DNA from: Drouetiella hepatica Uher 2000/2452
GTDB taxonomy: Bacteria > Cyanobacteriota > Cyanobacteriia > Elainellales > Elainellaceae
Assembly (NCBI GenBank): GCA_019359505.1
Contig: JAHHHD010000002.1
Location: 248,001 to 312,000 of the forward strand
DNA length: 64,000 bases
Direction: 5' to 3'
In this document: in pieces, positions 9,319-18,065 of the stretch
Numbering within the stretch: position 1 is the first letter of the stretch
Layout: each line of letters starts with the position of its first letter
Position numbers and translations under genes: made by a program
Notes under the pieces: generated by a model
Databases searched by the model: none
What the model saw: the letters and a program-made list of their open reading frames with translations, nothing else
Told to the model about the DNA's origin: nothing

Positions 9319-9529
9319 TTAACTAAAACGGCTGATCTAGAAGATCGATCGCAAAGTCTTCCTATTTTCCCCATAGCGCTACGCGCTCAGATCCAATTAG
9401 GACTTACGCAGAGGAGATGGTGGTGGAGAGCCGAGATGCGTGGTCAATTGCTAGAGTCAGGGTATGAAAGAAACTGTCACTCGGCTGGACTAATGTCAAT
9501 ATCTGCTCGTCAGCCAGATCAATTATAGG

Positions 9530-10430
9530 TTGACTAATTTCGCAGACCACAGCGAGAAGTTTTCCCACGACGAAATTAATCGATATCTAGGTGGGGAGAA
9601 AATAACGCCTCGTCTGGTGTGGGAAAACGTTAGCTCTCAGGTGATCCAGACTTCCACGGGATATCTGTTGTTTGACGACACAGTGCTCGACAAGCGCCAC
9701 TCCTTTGCAATTGACCTAGTCCGACGGCAGTACAGTGGCAATGCTCATGGAGTCCTTAAAGGGATTGGAGTGGTCACTTGCGTGTACGGCAATCCAGAGT
9801 TGGATCAATTCTGGGTCATTGACTACCGGATTTACGACCTAGTGGGAGACGGCAAACGTAAGCTCGATCCTGTCAGCGAGATGTTGAGCCATACGGTCTA
9901 TCACAAACAACTGCCGTTTCAAGCCGTGCTGATGGACACTTGGTATGCCACCAAAGACCTAATGCTGTTGATTGAGTCCCTCCAAAAGGTTACTACTGCC
10001 CGCTCAGAGACAATCGCCATGTTGATGAATCAGGAGGGCAACAGTCCTACCAACGAGTGGATTCCCTCAACTGGAGTCAGAGTGAACTGAGGCAGGGTAA
10101 GCGCATTACAATCAAAGGCTTTCCTAAAGACCACAAAGTGCAGTGTTTCCGGGTTGAGGTGTCCACCCACCGCACGGACTTCGTTGTGACCAACGATTTG
10201 GCTCAAGATTCTACAGAAGCCGCACAACAGGCCTGTGGCTTGCGTTGGAAGATTGAGCAACTGCATCGTGAGACTAAGCAGGTCACTGGCTTAGAGGCTT
10301 GCCCGTGCCGCAAAGCCCGGATTCAGCGCAGCCACATTGGCTGTGCCTTTCTGGTTTGGGTGCGGCTTAACGCTTTGGCAAAGCAGGCAGGGCAGACTAT
10401 CTATCAACTTAAACATGGCTTGCTCGAAGA
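9530..10430 (+). pseudogene. IS701-like transposase remnant (frameshifted)
   Basis: Decayed transposase of the IS701/IS4-type DDE superfamily. The first part (9530 to about 10020, FDDTVLDKRHSFAIDLVRRQ, FQAVLMDTWYATKDLM) and the second (10057 onward, LNWSQSELRQGKRITIKGFP, VTNDLAQDSTEAA, CRKARIQRSHIGCAFLVWVR) are in different frames, joined by a scrambled stretch near 10020-10090. The N-terminus is also broken: ARQPDQL is followed by an in-frame stop and a frame change at about 9525. AGGACTTACGCAG at 9399 looks like the left terminal repeat. It continues in frame into an IS630 remnant. It is not functional. Confidence 0.85.
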
Positions 10431-10953
10431 GCTGAAGCACGAAGCATTTCAAGAGCAATTAAAGAGCAAGTCAGCCGCTCAGGTTGTCTATGTGGATGAA
10501 GCAGGCATTGATAACCGAGAGGAGCATCCCTATGGCTACTGCGAGATTGGGCAACGCTTTAGTGCAACTCAATCAGGCAAACGCACCGAACGAGTCAGTT
10601 GGCTTGCCGCGCTCAAGTAAGGGGAGATCTTTGCCCCGATGACCTTTACAGGAACCTATAATCGAGATTTATTTGAGTTGTGGTTAAAGGACTGCCTGCT
10701 GCCAAAATTGCAAAGTGGAGATGCGATCGTCATTGACAATGCGAGTTTCCATCACTCTGCCTATATTGAGCAGATCGTGGCAGCCGCCGGATGTGAACTC
10801 TGGTATCTGCCTCCCTATTGCCCAGATTTGAACGATATCGAGCATTGGTGGAGTGTACTGAAAAACTGGATGAGACAACGATGGGATGAATTTGATAGCT
10901 TCCGAGATTGCGTGGATGCTGCTTTTAACGAGCGTCCTAACGTTTACCCGTAG
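10431..10953 (+). pseudogene. IS630-like transposase C-terminal remnant with nonsense codon
   Basis: The C-terminal DDE part of an IS630-family transposase: VVYVDEAGIDNREEHPYGYC (first Asp), DAIVIDNASFHHS (second Asp) and YCPDLNDIEHWWSVLKNWMR (catalytic Glu). An in-frame TAA at 10618-10620 interrupts LAALK-GEIFAPMTF, where relatives read through with a Gln-like codon. The HTH and N-terminal region are missing and replaced by the IS701-like sequence in the same frame, so the two elements recombined or one was inserted into the other before decay. Confidence 0.85.
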
Positions 10954-10979
10954 TGCTATAGAACAAATCTCTGGCTATA

Positions 10980-11149
10980 GTTTCAGTCTTCTTGCAGGGA
11001 AGTGCTGATGAAAGTCCTTGAGTCGAACCCAACCGCAACCGCGGAACAAGTGGCGTTTCAGTCCCCTTGCAGGGAAGTGGTGATGAAAACTTAACATTTC
11101 AAGAGTTGTTGATTCTATTTAATACAAGCGTTTCAGTCCCCTTGCGGGG
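10980..11149. CRISPR. Orphan CRISPR remnant, three degenerate repeats
   Basis: Repeat 1 is at 10980-11014, repeat 2 at 11055-11090 (GTTTCAGTCCCCTTGC then AGGGAAGTGGTGATGAAAAC) and a truncated repeat 3 at 11130-11149 (GTTTCAGTCCCCTTGCGGGG). The spacers are 40 and 39 bp and unrelated in sequence. The repeat resembles the GTTTCAGTCCC-type 36-37-mers of cyanobacterial subtype I-D/III arrays. Repeats 1 and 2 differ at several positions and repeat 3 stops abruptly, so this is a relic. No cas gene or leader is in the window. Confidence 0.75.
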
Positions 11150-11450
11150 CATTAGCCAGAACAAGCTGGCAGTCGCACTTGGAATCGATCGCTCTGCGGT
11201 ATTCAAGTGGGTTCATGATCAGCGAGAGCCGACTTCTGAAACGATCGTGGAAATCGTCAAAGTTTTGAAGCAACTTGATCCCGATGCAGCACAAGAATTT
11301 GTTCAGCTTTATTTAGGCAACCTGCTATGGCAACCGCCAAGGCGGTTAGGACGGGGACATTTAGGGTGGGGCGCGAAGCAGCCCACCCTAAATGTCCTAA
11401 GCAAACTGGCAACAGCTATAGAAGCCTCAGAGAAACTAGAGAATGAATAG
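11067..11450 (+). pseudogene. Truncated XRE-type helix-turn-helix gene fused to CRISPR repeat and MITE
   Basis: The only recognisable domain is a Cro/C1-type HTH (ISQNKLAVALGIDRSAVFKW, then DPDAAQEFVQLYLGNLL). The frame's first 28 codons are simply CRISPR repeat and spacer sequence. The C-terminal 40 or so residues come from a family A hairpin element (11325-11420) read in frame before the stop. The natural start and end are therefore both lost. A chimeric protein could in principle be made, but a decayed regulator gene is more likely. Confidence 0.65.
11325..11420. repeat. Family A hairpin repeat, copy 2
   Basis: Same arms as the 3096 copy (GGCAACCGCCAAGGCGGTTA ... CAAACTGGCAACAGCTATA) around the palindrome ACATTTAGGGTGGGGCGCG. 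It is inserted at the 3' end of the HTH remnant. Confidence 0.8.
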
Positions 11451-11507
11451 GGCAGACGCTTTGACGCGATCGCCGAACCCTATTGCTCACAAGCCCATGC
11501 TCACAGG

Positions 11508-13958
11508 TCATCCTGGCTTAGGCAACAGACCATAGACTCCCCAAATTGCCATTGCCCGCAGATAGTGGCTCGCGCGGAAGGTTTGAGCCGCGGTGATTGC
11601 CTCCGGCGTACGAAACTGTAGCCCATGCTCATACACTTGCTGCACTACGGCTTCTGTGATCTGCATCGCCTCATCGCGCATTCCCATCTGCACCAAGAAA
11701 GCTGCCAAACCAAAGTTGATGCCTGTCCAAACTTCTAGCGGGTGCGTATCTTTGGGATTGACAGGCGACCCATCCAGCTTCACTCCATTAGCGGCTCCTA
11801 GCTTACCGTCGTGAAACTTGAGAAAGCAGGAGTCGTAAATGGTTGCTAGCGCTGACTGGGCACAGGCGATCGGCACCACGTCGGGCAAGCCCAGCAGTCG
11901 CGCATAGAACTGACCGCAAAGCTGATCAGCCATCACCACATCGGAACCGCTGTCGCTATCCAGTCGGTAGTATTCTCCATTCCAGAGTTTTTCCTGGTAG
12001 ATGGGACGAGATTGATCCAGCCAGGTTTGGTAGATCGCGATCGTCTCCTCCAAAGATGCGATCGCGATCTCTGCCACCGGATGCTTGATTAGGACTTGAG
12101 CAATGGCGATCGCGGCTTCCAAAGCCGCAATCCACAGACCGCCGCAATAGGCGCTCACGCCTTGCAATCGCCAGTCATCGAAAGTTTGGTCAGGTGCGCC
12201 TGAGTTTTCGGGAATGCCGTCGTTGTCTAGGTCAAAAGTTTTGAGGTAGGCGATCGCCGCCGTCACGGCTGACCAACACTCTGCCAAGAACGCATAGTCT
12301 GTGCTGCCCGTTAGCACAAAGTCGCGGTAGACCTGAAGCACAAAATCGCTGCCCAAATCCTTCCAGAGATTGCAGTCCTGGTAGCTGGTGTAGTTGGTCT
12401 TTTCCCAGACATGCTCGTTGGGTGCGCCCAGATCGTGGGGAGTGGCGTTTTTAGCTTTGCGCAGGGCTTCGGGACTAGGCTTGCCGATCGTATAGTAGTA
12501 GCCAATTGTGCGAGTGCGATTGTCCTCGGTCGGAATAGCGCGGGCAAAGGCGCGCAGAATCGCTTTGTCTAGGTCAGGGAACAGCATGAGCAGGGCAAAA
12601 GAGCCGTAGAGCCTCACATCTAGGCTTTCGTACCAGCGATAGTCCAGGCATTCCAGCACGGCAAATTGCCCGACCGGATCGCGATCGCTTGCCGCGCTCC
12701 ACAGCGTCCCGCCGCTGGTCAGGTCGTATAGCTCGTTAAACAGCGCCATTTTGAACCAGTCCGGCAGGTCAGCCCGATCGAGAATCGGCTGCTGCCACTG
12801 TTGAATCTGCTGCTGCCAGGAGAGATGATTTTGCAGCGCAGTCTGAGCGATCGCCCAGGCATTTCGTCCATTGCGCCCAAAGAAATCGGTGTAGCGACGG
12901 TAATAAATCACCCCTTCGGCAAACTCTGTCACCGGAAAATCCCACGCCACCGCGAAGGGAATCTGTCGGGTTTCGCCAGGGGCTAGGGTGAAGCGCAGGG
13001 CGATCGCCCCAGCAACCCGTTCGCCTTGAGCTGCGGGCGTTGCGTCAGCAACATTGGGTAAGGAGCCGTCTTGAGAAAACGATTGCCAGACTTCGGCTCC
13101 GTCTCCTGCTGGATTCCAGCGCATATGGTGAAAGACTTCGACGTTAGCAGCTTCCGCCAGAATTGCCCACTGCCCTTCGCCTTCGGCAGGACTCTCAGAT
13201 AGATTGCCACCCATGAGGCATCCTACATAGTCCGCTTCAGCACGCCACTGATTAACATTGCCTTGGCTTTCGCCTAGACGCGGCTGATACTCATAGACCG
13301 GACTGCCATCATCTCGCACCTTCACCTCTGGAGACTTCTGGCTATTGGTAAACCAGCCCACCATGTTTTCCCAGGTCAGCATGATGCTAAGCGTGAGGGG
13401 GCGATCGCTAGGATTATGCGCCGTCCACTGAAACAGCGCCACCGGATAGCTGGTTTCCTGGTAATTCTCTGCCCAAATCGGGGAAAATTGCTCACAGGTC
13501 AGCTCCGCCTGAAGCACATTTCGGTAGACAAACCAGCTTCGCGGATACAGCGCCGAATACTCGCCTGTGGAGCGATCGGGCAACCCTTCACCTGCCGCCT
13601 GACTCGCCGGATAAGGAGTCCAGGACGGTAGCTCTGTTTCAGGAATCTCCGTTGAGAGGGCATAAGCCTGAGTTTGCTCATCTGCTTGCTCAAAAATGCT
13701 GAACTGACAGGCAGACATATTGCGAAACAGATGTTCGCCACCGTCAATATGCCAGAGATTAAAATCACCGCGAGACGATCGCCCCACACAGCCTGCCCCA
13801 AAACCGCCCAAGGGCATCCCATGCCATGCGCCGTCATCAATATTGCTGGAATAGCGCACGGTGTAGGGATTCGTCCAGCCTAGCCCGATCGCCCGACTCC
13901 AGGCACAGCTTGGAATATTGGGATTTGCAGATGTCGTAGAGGAGTAGGATTCAGTCAT
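11508..13958 (-). CDS. GH116 glycoside hydrolase (GBA2-type beta-glucosidase/glucosylceramidase-like)
   Basis: An 816-residue enzyme of glycoside hydrolase family 116, related to human bile-acid beta-glucosidase GBA2 and archaeal or bacterial beta-glucosidases. The N-terminal beta-sandwich domain starts with GMPLGGFGAGCVGRSSRGDF, and the C-terminal (alpha/alpha)6 barrel carries the catalytic pair. The nucleophile Glu is in FNELYDLTSGGTLW and the acid/base Asp in NSGAPDQTFDDW. Length is normal and there is no signal peptide, so it is probably cytoplasmic. It is a lone gene on the minus strand. The substrate is inferred to be a beta-glucoside, possibly a glucosyl lipid. Confidence 0.93.
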   Translation of the reverse strand: MTESYSSTTSANPNIPSCAWSRAIGLGWTNPYTVRYSSNIDDGAWHGMPLGGFGAGCVGRSSRGDFNLWHIDGGEHLFRNMSACQFSIFEQADEQTQAYALSTEIPETELPSWTPYPASQAAGEGLPDRSTGEYSALYPRSWFVYRNVLQAELTCEQFSPIWAENYQETSYPVALFQWTAHNPSDRPLTLSIMLTWENMVGWFTNSQKSPEVKVRDDGSPVYEYQPRLGESQGNVNQWRAEADYVGCLMGGNLSESPAEGEGQWAILAEAANVEVFHHMRWNPAGDGAEVWQSFSQDGSLPNVADATPAAQGERVAGAIALRFTLAPGETRQIPFAVAWDFPVTEFAEGVIYYRRYTDFFGRNGRNAWAIAQTALQNHLSWQQQIQQWQQPILDRADLPDWFKMALFNELYDLTSGGTLWSAASDRDPVGQFAVLECLDYRWYESLDVRLYGSFALLMLFPDLDKAILRAFARAIPTEDNRTRTIGYYYTIGKPSPEALRKAKNATPHDLGAPNEHVWEKTNYTSYQDCNLWKDLGSDFVLQVYRDFVLTGSTDYAFLAECWSAVTAAIAYLKTFDLDNDGIPENSGAPDQTFDDWRLQGVSAYCGGLWIAALEAAIAIAQVLIKHPVAEIAIASLEETIAIYQTWLDQSRPIYQEKLWNGEYYRLDSDSGSDVVMADQLCGQFYARLLGLPDVVPIACAQSALATIYDSCFLKFHDGKLGAANGVKLDGSPVNPKDTHPLEVWTGINFGLAAFLVQMGMRDEAMQITEAVVQQVYEHGLQFRTPEAITAAQTFRASHYLRAMAIWGVYGLLPKPG

Positions 13959-14300
13959 TTCATAATTTTGCTGAGTCTTATGATTTTACTGAGTCGTGGC
14001 TCTCAGAAGCGGAAAGATGCTGATTATCGATCTTCACCAGCGGATTCCAAAAATCTACGGTATTCTTATCGGAATACGTTACATTGCTGAACTGTAACGG
14101 TTAAAATCTGGGTATGGCTGTCGCCAGTTTGCTTAAGACATTTTGGGTGGGGCGTAAAGCACCCCACTCAAAATGTATCCTTTGTAACCGCCTTGGTGGT
14201 TGCTATACATTGATAGACTTCTGGGATAAAATTCTGGTCAGAAAATTACGCCTTCTATCGCTGAGAACTCTAGCCCCTTGTGGACTCTACCGATAAAACC
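13959..14300. other. Intergenic region with a family A repeat
   Basis: This stretch divides the GH116 gene from the GGCT-like gene, which are divergent, so both promoters should be here. The only structure recognised is the repeat at 14113-14206. Confidence 0.5.
14113..14206. repeat. Family A hairpin repeat, copy 3 (reverse orientation)
   Basis: TATGGCTGTCGCCAGTTTGC at the left and AACCGCCTTGGTGGTTGCTA at the right, enclosing GACATTTTGGGTGGGGCG with an imperfect complement. It has diverged more than the other copies. Confidence 0.75.
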
Positions 14301-14882
14301 ATGCAGATTATTTCGTCGCATTGCCCTGAGACAGGAACCATGCAGCCCTCAGCCAAGGGATCACAACTGGCAGCCCATTCGCCAGAGCCAATGTTCTACT
14401 ATTTTGCCTATGGCTCCTGCATGTGCCCAGTTGATTTGAAGCGATCGCTCGACGAAAACACCCATGATTACGTAGTAGGTACAGCGACGTTGAGGGGCTA
14501 CCGACTGGGTTTTTTCCGGCGATCGCAGCGGCGCAACTGTGGCGTACTAGATATTGTCAGAGATAGCGGCTCCGTAGTAGAAGGCGTGCTATATCGGCTG
14601 CCCATGCGACTAAGCGATCGTCTGGATGAGCGAGAAGAAGGCTACAGCCATGAGGCGATCGAGGTTCATAGCCAGGGACAGCGATTCGTCAATGTCAGAA
14701 CCTACACGGTGATTGAGAAGCTTTCTGAAGAACATGCGCCCAATGACTGGTACTTCAGCGTGGTGTTGCGCGGCGCAGTTACCTGTGGCTTGCCAGAGCA
14801 ATATTGCTGGAATTTGTTCCATCATATGCATCAGCTTCAGCAGCGAGACTCTAGTCCACCTCAGATGCTGCAAGTAGTGTAG
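14301..14882 (+). CDS. Gamma-glutamylcyclotransferase-fold protein (GGCT/AIG2-like)
   Basis: A protein of the GGCT-like fold, whose members release 5-oxoproline from gamma-glutamyl amines or peptides. The signature YFAYGSCMCPVDL (usually YFAYGSNM) is followed by GTATLRGYRLGFF and VVEGVLYRLP. The acidic catalytic residue expected after the LDxREGY-like motif is in DRLDEREEGYSHEAIEV. Cys replaces the usual Asn in YGSN, which may alter activity. The start is uncertain: GTG 14280, ATG 14301, ATG 14341 (preceded by ACAGGA) and ATG 14391 are all in frame. Its closest neighbour upstream is a hairpin repeat. Confidence 0.8.
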   Translation: MQIISSHCPETGTMQPSAKGSQLAAHSPEPMFYYFAYGSCMCPVDLKRSLDENTHDYVVGTATLRGYRLGFFRRSQRRNCGVLDIVRDSGSVVEGVLYRLPMRLSDRLDEREEGYSHEAIEVHSQGQRFVNVRTYTVIEKLSEEHAPNDWYFSVVLRGAVTCGLPEQYCWNLFHHMHQLQQRDSSPPQMLQVV

Positions 14883-15384
14883 CCCTAACTCTCAGGCTCT
14901 ATGTTGCGGTTCTCAATGATTCCTGAGATGCGTCATGAGCCGCGTTAGGATATTTACGTTGATCTATCGATTTAACAGTGCAGCCTTTTGAAACTCCGAA
15001 AGCTGCCTCCAGAAATCTGAAACAAGCTACTATCAGCACTGATCTTTAGAAAACCTACAGCACATCGGATTTACCGATCGAGCTTAAAGTTGCCCCTCTG
15101 CTGCTCCCTCACATTCGAGCATTCAAGTTATTTGGAAGCGCTGCATCAGTGAAGCTGAATTTATTTCAGTAGAAATTTGATACAAATGCTACTTCAAGTT
15201 CAGTAGAGCTACTGAAAAAATATTTCTCTTAAACTCTCCAAACCCCTAGAAACCCTGAACTTTACTCTATCTACACGATCGGTGGTGATCACCTGAAGAG
15301 TCAGGGAATGATGAATACATTGAACCACCATCGGAACTATACCGAATCGGTGGCTAGTATCGCAAATGCAAGGATGGGGGTGTC
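14883..15384. other. Long leader region upstream of the GAF/kinase-like gene
   Basis: 502 bp of A+T-rich sequence with no recognised RNA, repeat or long ORF. The only item is a 27-codon ORF at its end, listed separately. A long 5' leader or several promoters are possible, but nothing was assigned. Confidence 0.4.
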
Positions 15385-15391
15385 ATGTTAA
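15308..15391 (+). CDS. Putative 27-codon upstream ORF overlapping the kinase-like start
   Basis: ATGATGAATACATTGAACC begins a 27-residue frame whose TAA overlaps the second and third codons of the next gene (ATG at 15385). AGGG lies just upstream. The geometry would allow translational coupling. The peptide has no recognisable family and the frame could be chance. Confidence 0.22.
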   Translation: MMNTLNHHRNYTESVASIANARMGVSC

Positions 15392-16848
15392 ACCCTGATA
15401 TGAAGTTGTCTTGTCGGTTAGATCATGAACCCACATCTGAATGGGAGCAACAGCGGCTGAAAATACTAGAAAAAATGGGGTTGCTAGAGCTGGAAAGCGT
15501 TCCAGTTTTTGAAGAAGCAACCCAAACGGCTGCCCATTTTCTAGATATGCCCATCTGCATTTTGGGCGTATTGGATAGCGATCGCCATCTATTCAAATCT
15601 GCTGTGGGTTTGTCTCGGATTGGGCTAATGAACAGCATGGCTAGCTCTCGTCAGTTGCCACGCGCAGAATCTTTCTGTACCTATGTTGTGGACAGTCAGC
15701 AAGTTTTAGCTATTTCCGATACCACCGCCAACCCCGTTTTTGCCAATAGTTTGCTGACGCAGCGCTATGGCATTTACTCTTACTTGGGCGTGCCTTTGAT
15801 GACCTCAGAAGGGCATTGCATCGGGACTTTGGCGGTCATGGGGCTAAGCCCTCGCGGCTTCACCCACAAAGAAATTGAGCTATTGCAGCTCACGGCCCGC
15901 TGGAGCATGAGCGAATTTGAGCGCGATCGCCTCCTCAAGCTGTCTCAGGGGGCGCACCTGCCAGCCGTCCTATCTAATCTCAATCCCAGTCCCAAAAATT
16001 TAGAAATTCCATCTTCTGCCCTACAGACTTCTGCCAAGACCGATCTGATTTCACAAATGACTCAGGAACTCTGTACGCCTCTCACCTCAATCTTGGGGAT
16101 GGCGCGTGTTTTGAGTCAGGGCATCTATGGTTCGCTCTCTAGTAAGCAAAAAGAATATATTGAAATCATTCACAATAGCGGGCAGTATTTACTTTCTTTA
16201 GTCAATGAAATTATAGAATTAGGCGCACTAGACGACAGTACGCGATCGCTTAACCTCAGTCCAGTCGATATCGAAATGCTGTGTCAACAGGCGATCGCCG
16301 CTCTTAACCAGGCGGTTCAACGCCGAGAACAGCAGATTCAGCTAACGATAGAACCCGGCAACCGCGTTTGGCTACTGGACAAAGACAGGGTGCGCCAAAT
16401 GCTCTATCATCTGGTCTTCAGCGTTGTTCAGTCCTCCAGTGCCGATAGCGTCATTCGGATTCATGTTTCTCGTCGTCACAGTTCTCTCAACCTGACTATA
16501 TGGACTTCTCACCCCTGGCTGGGGGATGGCTTACCTCAAGCAGAGCTTGTGGCGCTACATTCGTCCTCAGCTCCTCCCAGCAGCCTCACGCGAGGTCATG
16601 TTTTGGAGCGATCGATTGAAGATGAGCTAAGAGAACCCTCTTTCAGCGGACAATCGGTTCAAGAATCTACCGTGCAGGAGTTAACGGAGCTATTGAAGTT
16701 AGATGGCTCACGTCAGAGCCTGGGGCTGAGTCTAAGCCGTCAGCTGGCAGAGATGCATGGAGGGTCAATATCCATTCGCGGTTCCGCAGAAGATGGCTAC
16801 CGCTATGTGATTAAGCTGCCCCAGATGCAGGCTGAAAAAGAAGATTAA
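15385..16848 (+). CDS. GAF domain protein with degenerate histidine-kinase module (no phosphoacceptor His)
   Basis: 487 residues. A GAF domain (about 25-190; LRLLELESVPVFEEA-like start, SFCTYVVDSQQVLAISDT, GIYSYLGVPLMTSEGHCIGT) precedes a HisKA-like dimerisation helix and an ATPase-like domain. The H-box reads MTQELCTPLTSILG, so Q227 stands where the autophosphorylated His should be. The N-box region (RQMLYHLVFSVVQSS) lacks the Mg-binding Asn and no DxGxG G1 box is seen. Only a G2-like LGLSLSRQLAEMHGGSISI remains. It is probably a signalling scaffold or ligand sensor rather than an active kinase. No response regulator is adjacent. Confidence 0.85.
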   Translation: MLNPDMKLSCRLDHEPTSEWEQQRLKILEKMGLLELESVPVFEEATQTAAHFLDMPICILGVLDSDRHLFKSAVGLSRIGLMNSMASSRQLPRAESFCTYVVDSQQVLAISDTTANPVFANSLLTQRYGIYSYLGVPLMTSEGHCIGTLAVMGLSPRGFTHKEIELLQLTARWSMSEFERDRLLKLSQGAHLPAVLSNLNPSPKNLEIPSSALQTSAKTDLISQMTQELCTPLTSILGMARVLSQGIYGSLSSKQKEYIEIIHNSGQYLLSLVNEIIELGALDDSTRSLNLSPVDIEMLCQQAIAALNQAVQRREQQIQLTIEPGNRVWLLDKDRVRQMLYHLVFSVVQSSSADSVIRIHVSRRHSSLNLTIWTSHPWLGDGLPQAELVALHSSSAPPSSLTRGHVLERSIEDELREPSFSGQSVQESTVQELTELLKLDGSRQSLGLSLSRQLAEMHGGSISIRGSAEDGYRYVIKLPQMQAEKED

Positions 16849-16880
16849 GGGGAGAGGCGTTCGATCGAGCCTCGGTAGTC

Positions 16881-17395
16881 CTAAACAAGTAAGGATAAGT
16901 TGTAGTGGTGAACAAAGTACCAGATTGCACCGATGTGATTCTCTGTTTTTTTGGAAAATGATAGGGTCTTGCGAACCAGCCTTGAAACTCGTTGCCGTAA
17001 GGTACAGTTAGACCGTTCAATGTAGCTGGTTTTGCCACTCTTTTCGCCGACACTTTGATGCCGCTTGCTGGGGAATACCTCATCACAAGCTGACCAGAAA
17101 TCGGTATAGGAGCACACTGACGAATACAGGCTCGGTAAGGCATTCCACAAGCCTTGTGCTCTCTCACGACTACGCGAGCCAACATATACCCCTACAATTT
17201 CTCGTGTTGCCACATCCAAAGCAAGTCAAATCCATTGTTTGTTCCCTTTGTTGCCGACAAATGGCCACATCTCGTCACACTGAATCGTCGAACGCCCTTT
17301 TTTTACCGACACCTCGACCTGTTGAGGCACTGCCTCATATTTGGCATTGACATCGCTTATCTCAGAAAGAGACTTTGGTAAGTCCTTGGCTGCAT
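16881..17395 (-). pseudogene. IS1-family transposase remnant with internal TGA
   Basis: Decayed IS1-type transposase read on the minus strand. Upstream remains include SLSEISDVNAKYEAVPQQVE and CDEMWPFVGNKGNKQWI, then a TGA stop at about 17231 where IS1 proteins have Trp. After it come LALDVATREIVGVYVGSRS and the C-terminal YIERSNCTLRQRVSRLVRKT and IWYFVHHYNLSLL. The zinc-finger/HTH N-terminus is absent. I could not define terminal inverted repeats. Confidence 0.85.
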
Positions 17396-17555
17396 TCGAG
17401 AGCGGCCAGAGATCGAAAAAGTTGATGTTGACCCAGATGAAGTTTTTAGAGATGTGTGCGATCGCTCTCTAGAGCGTGAGGTCGTTCTGTGACTGAAGTA
17501 ATGCCTACATTTGCATAATGTATTAACAGCCGATGAATTAGGAGATTACTGCCTT

Positions 17556-17912
17556 TTAAGCATTGTCCTTTAGATACTGAGCAATATCATCTGTCATTCG
17601 CGTCAGCGCCACTTCGGTACTGAGACGAATCCGATCGTCTCGCAGCGTAATCAAAACCTTGGCAGCGAAAGGGCTTGACCAGATATTCGGGTTGCAGAAT
17701 ACCTCTAAGAAAACCTCGCCCGTATGTCGATACTCCATGGGTTTCTGCGGCTTGGGCTTGTTGCCGCTTCCTGCACCCTGCGCCGTGACCTTGAGGCTAT
17801 CCATGAGGGAGGCGATCGCTCCTTGCAAATCCCGCGCCGATTCAGGTGTAAAGCTAAAGGAGACGGTTCCTTCTGGAAGGTTCAGGCGAAATTGAGAGGA
17901 TGACATACTCAT
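17556..17912 (-). CDS. Conserved cyanobacterial hypothetical protein
   Basis: About 118 residues from the ATG at 17912. A longer frame reaches 17993, but its first 27 codons are mostly hairpin-repeat sequence. An N-terminal FRLNLPEGTVSFSFTPES segment and a C-terminal EVFLEVFCNPNIWSSPFAAK and LRDDRIRLSTEVALTRMTDD segment flank a Gly/Pro/Lys linker. I recognise no domain; it looks soluble. It lies downstream of the GTPase gene on the same strand, with a family A repeat between them. Confidence 0.6.
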   Translation of the reverse strand: MSMSSSQFRLNLPEGTVSFSFTPESARDLQGAIASLMDSLKVTAQGAGSGNKPKPQKPMEYRHTGEVFLEVFCNPNIWSSPFAAKVLITLRDDRIRLSTEVALTRMTDDIAQYLKDNA

Positions 17913-17935
17913 TGATTTCAGCGAATTGACTCGTT

Positions 17936-18026
17936 TATGGCAATCGTCAAGGCGGTTAGGACAGGGACATTTTGGTGGTGCTTCGCGTCCCACTAAGATG
18001 TCCTAAGCAAACTGGCGACAGCTATA
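17936..18026. repeat. Family A hairpin repeat, copy 4
   Basis: Left arm GGCAATCGTCAAGGCGGTTA, right arm AAACTGGCGACAGCTATA. The core palindrome is decayed (GACATTTTGGTGGTGCTTCG). It lies between two minus-strand genes. Confidence 0.75.
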
Positions 18027-18065
18027 CCCATATTAAAGGGCTGAGGGGCAGTTCTAGGATTGATG

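Noticed and set aside
9530-10953. Programmed frameshifting producing one active transposase
   Set aside because: The N-terminus, the middle and the TAA at 10618 show independent damage, and two unrelated families are joined.
10980-11149. Functional CRISPR-Cas locus
   Set aside because: Only three repeats, the last truncated, mutually divergent, with no leader and no cas genes within the window.
17912-17993. Upstream in-frame extension of the hypothetical protein ending at 17556
   Set aside because: Those codons come mainly from the family A repeat, while ATG 17912 begins the conserved-looking sequence.
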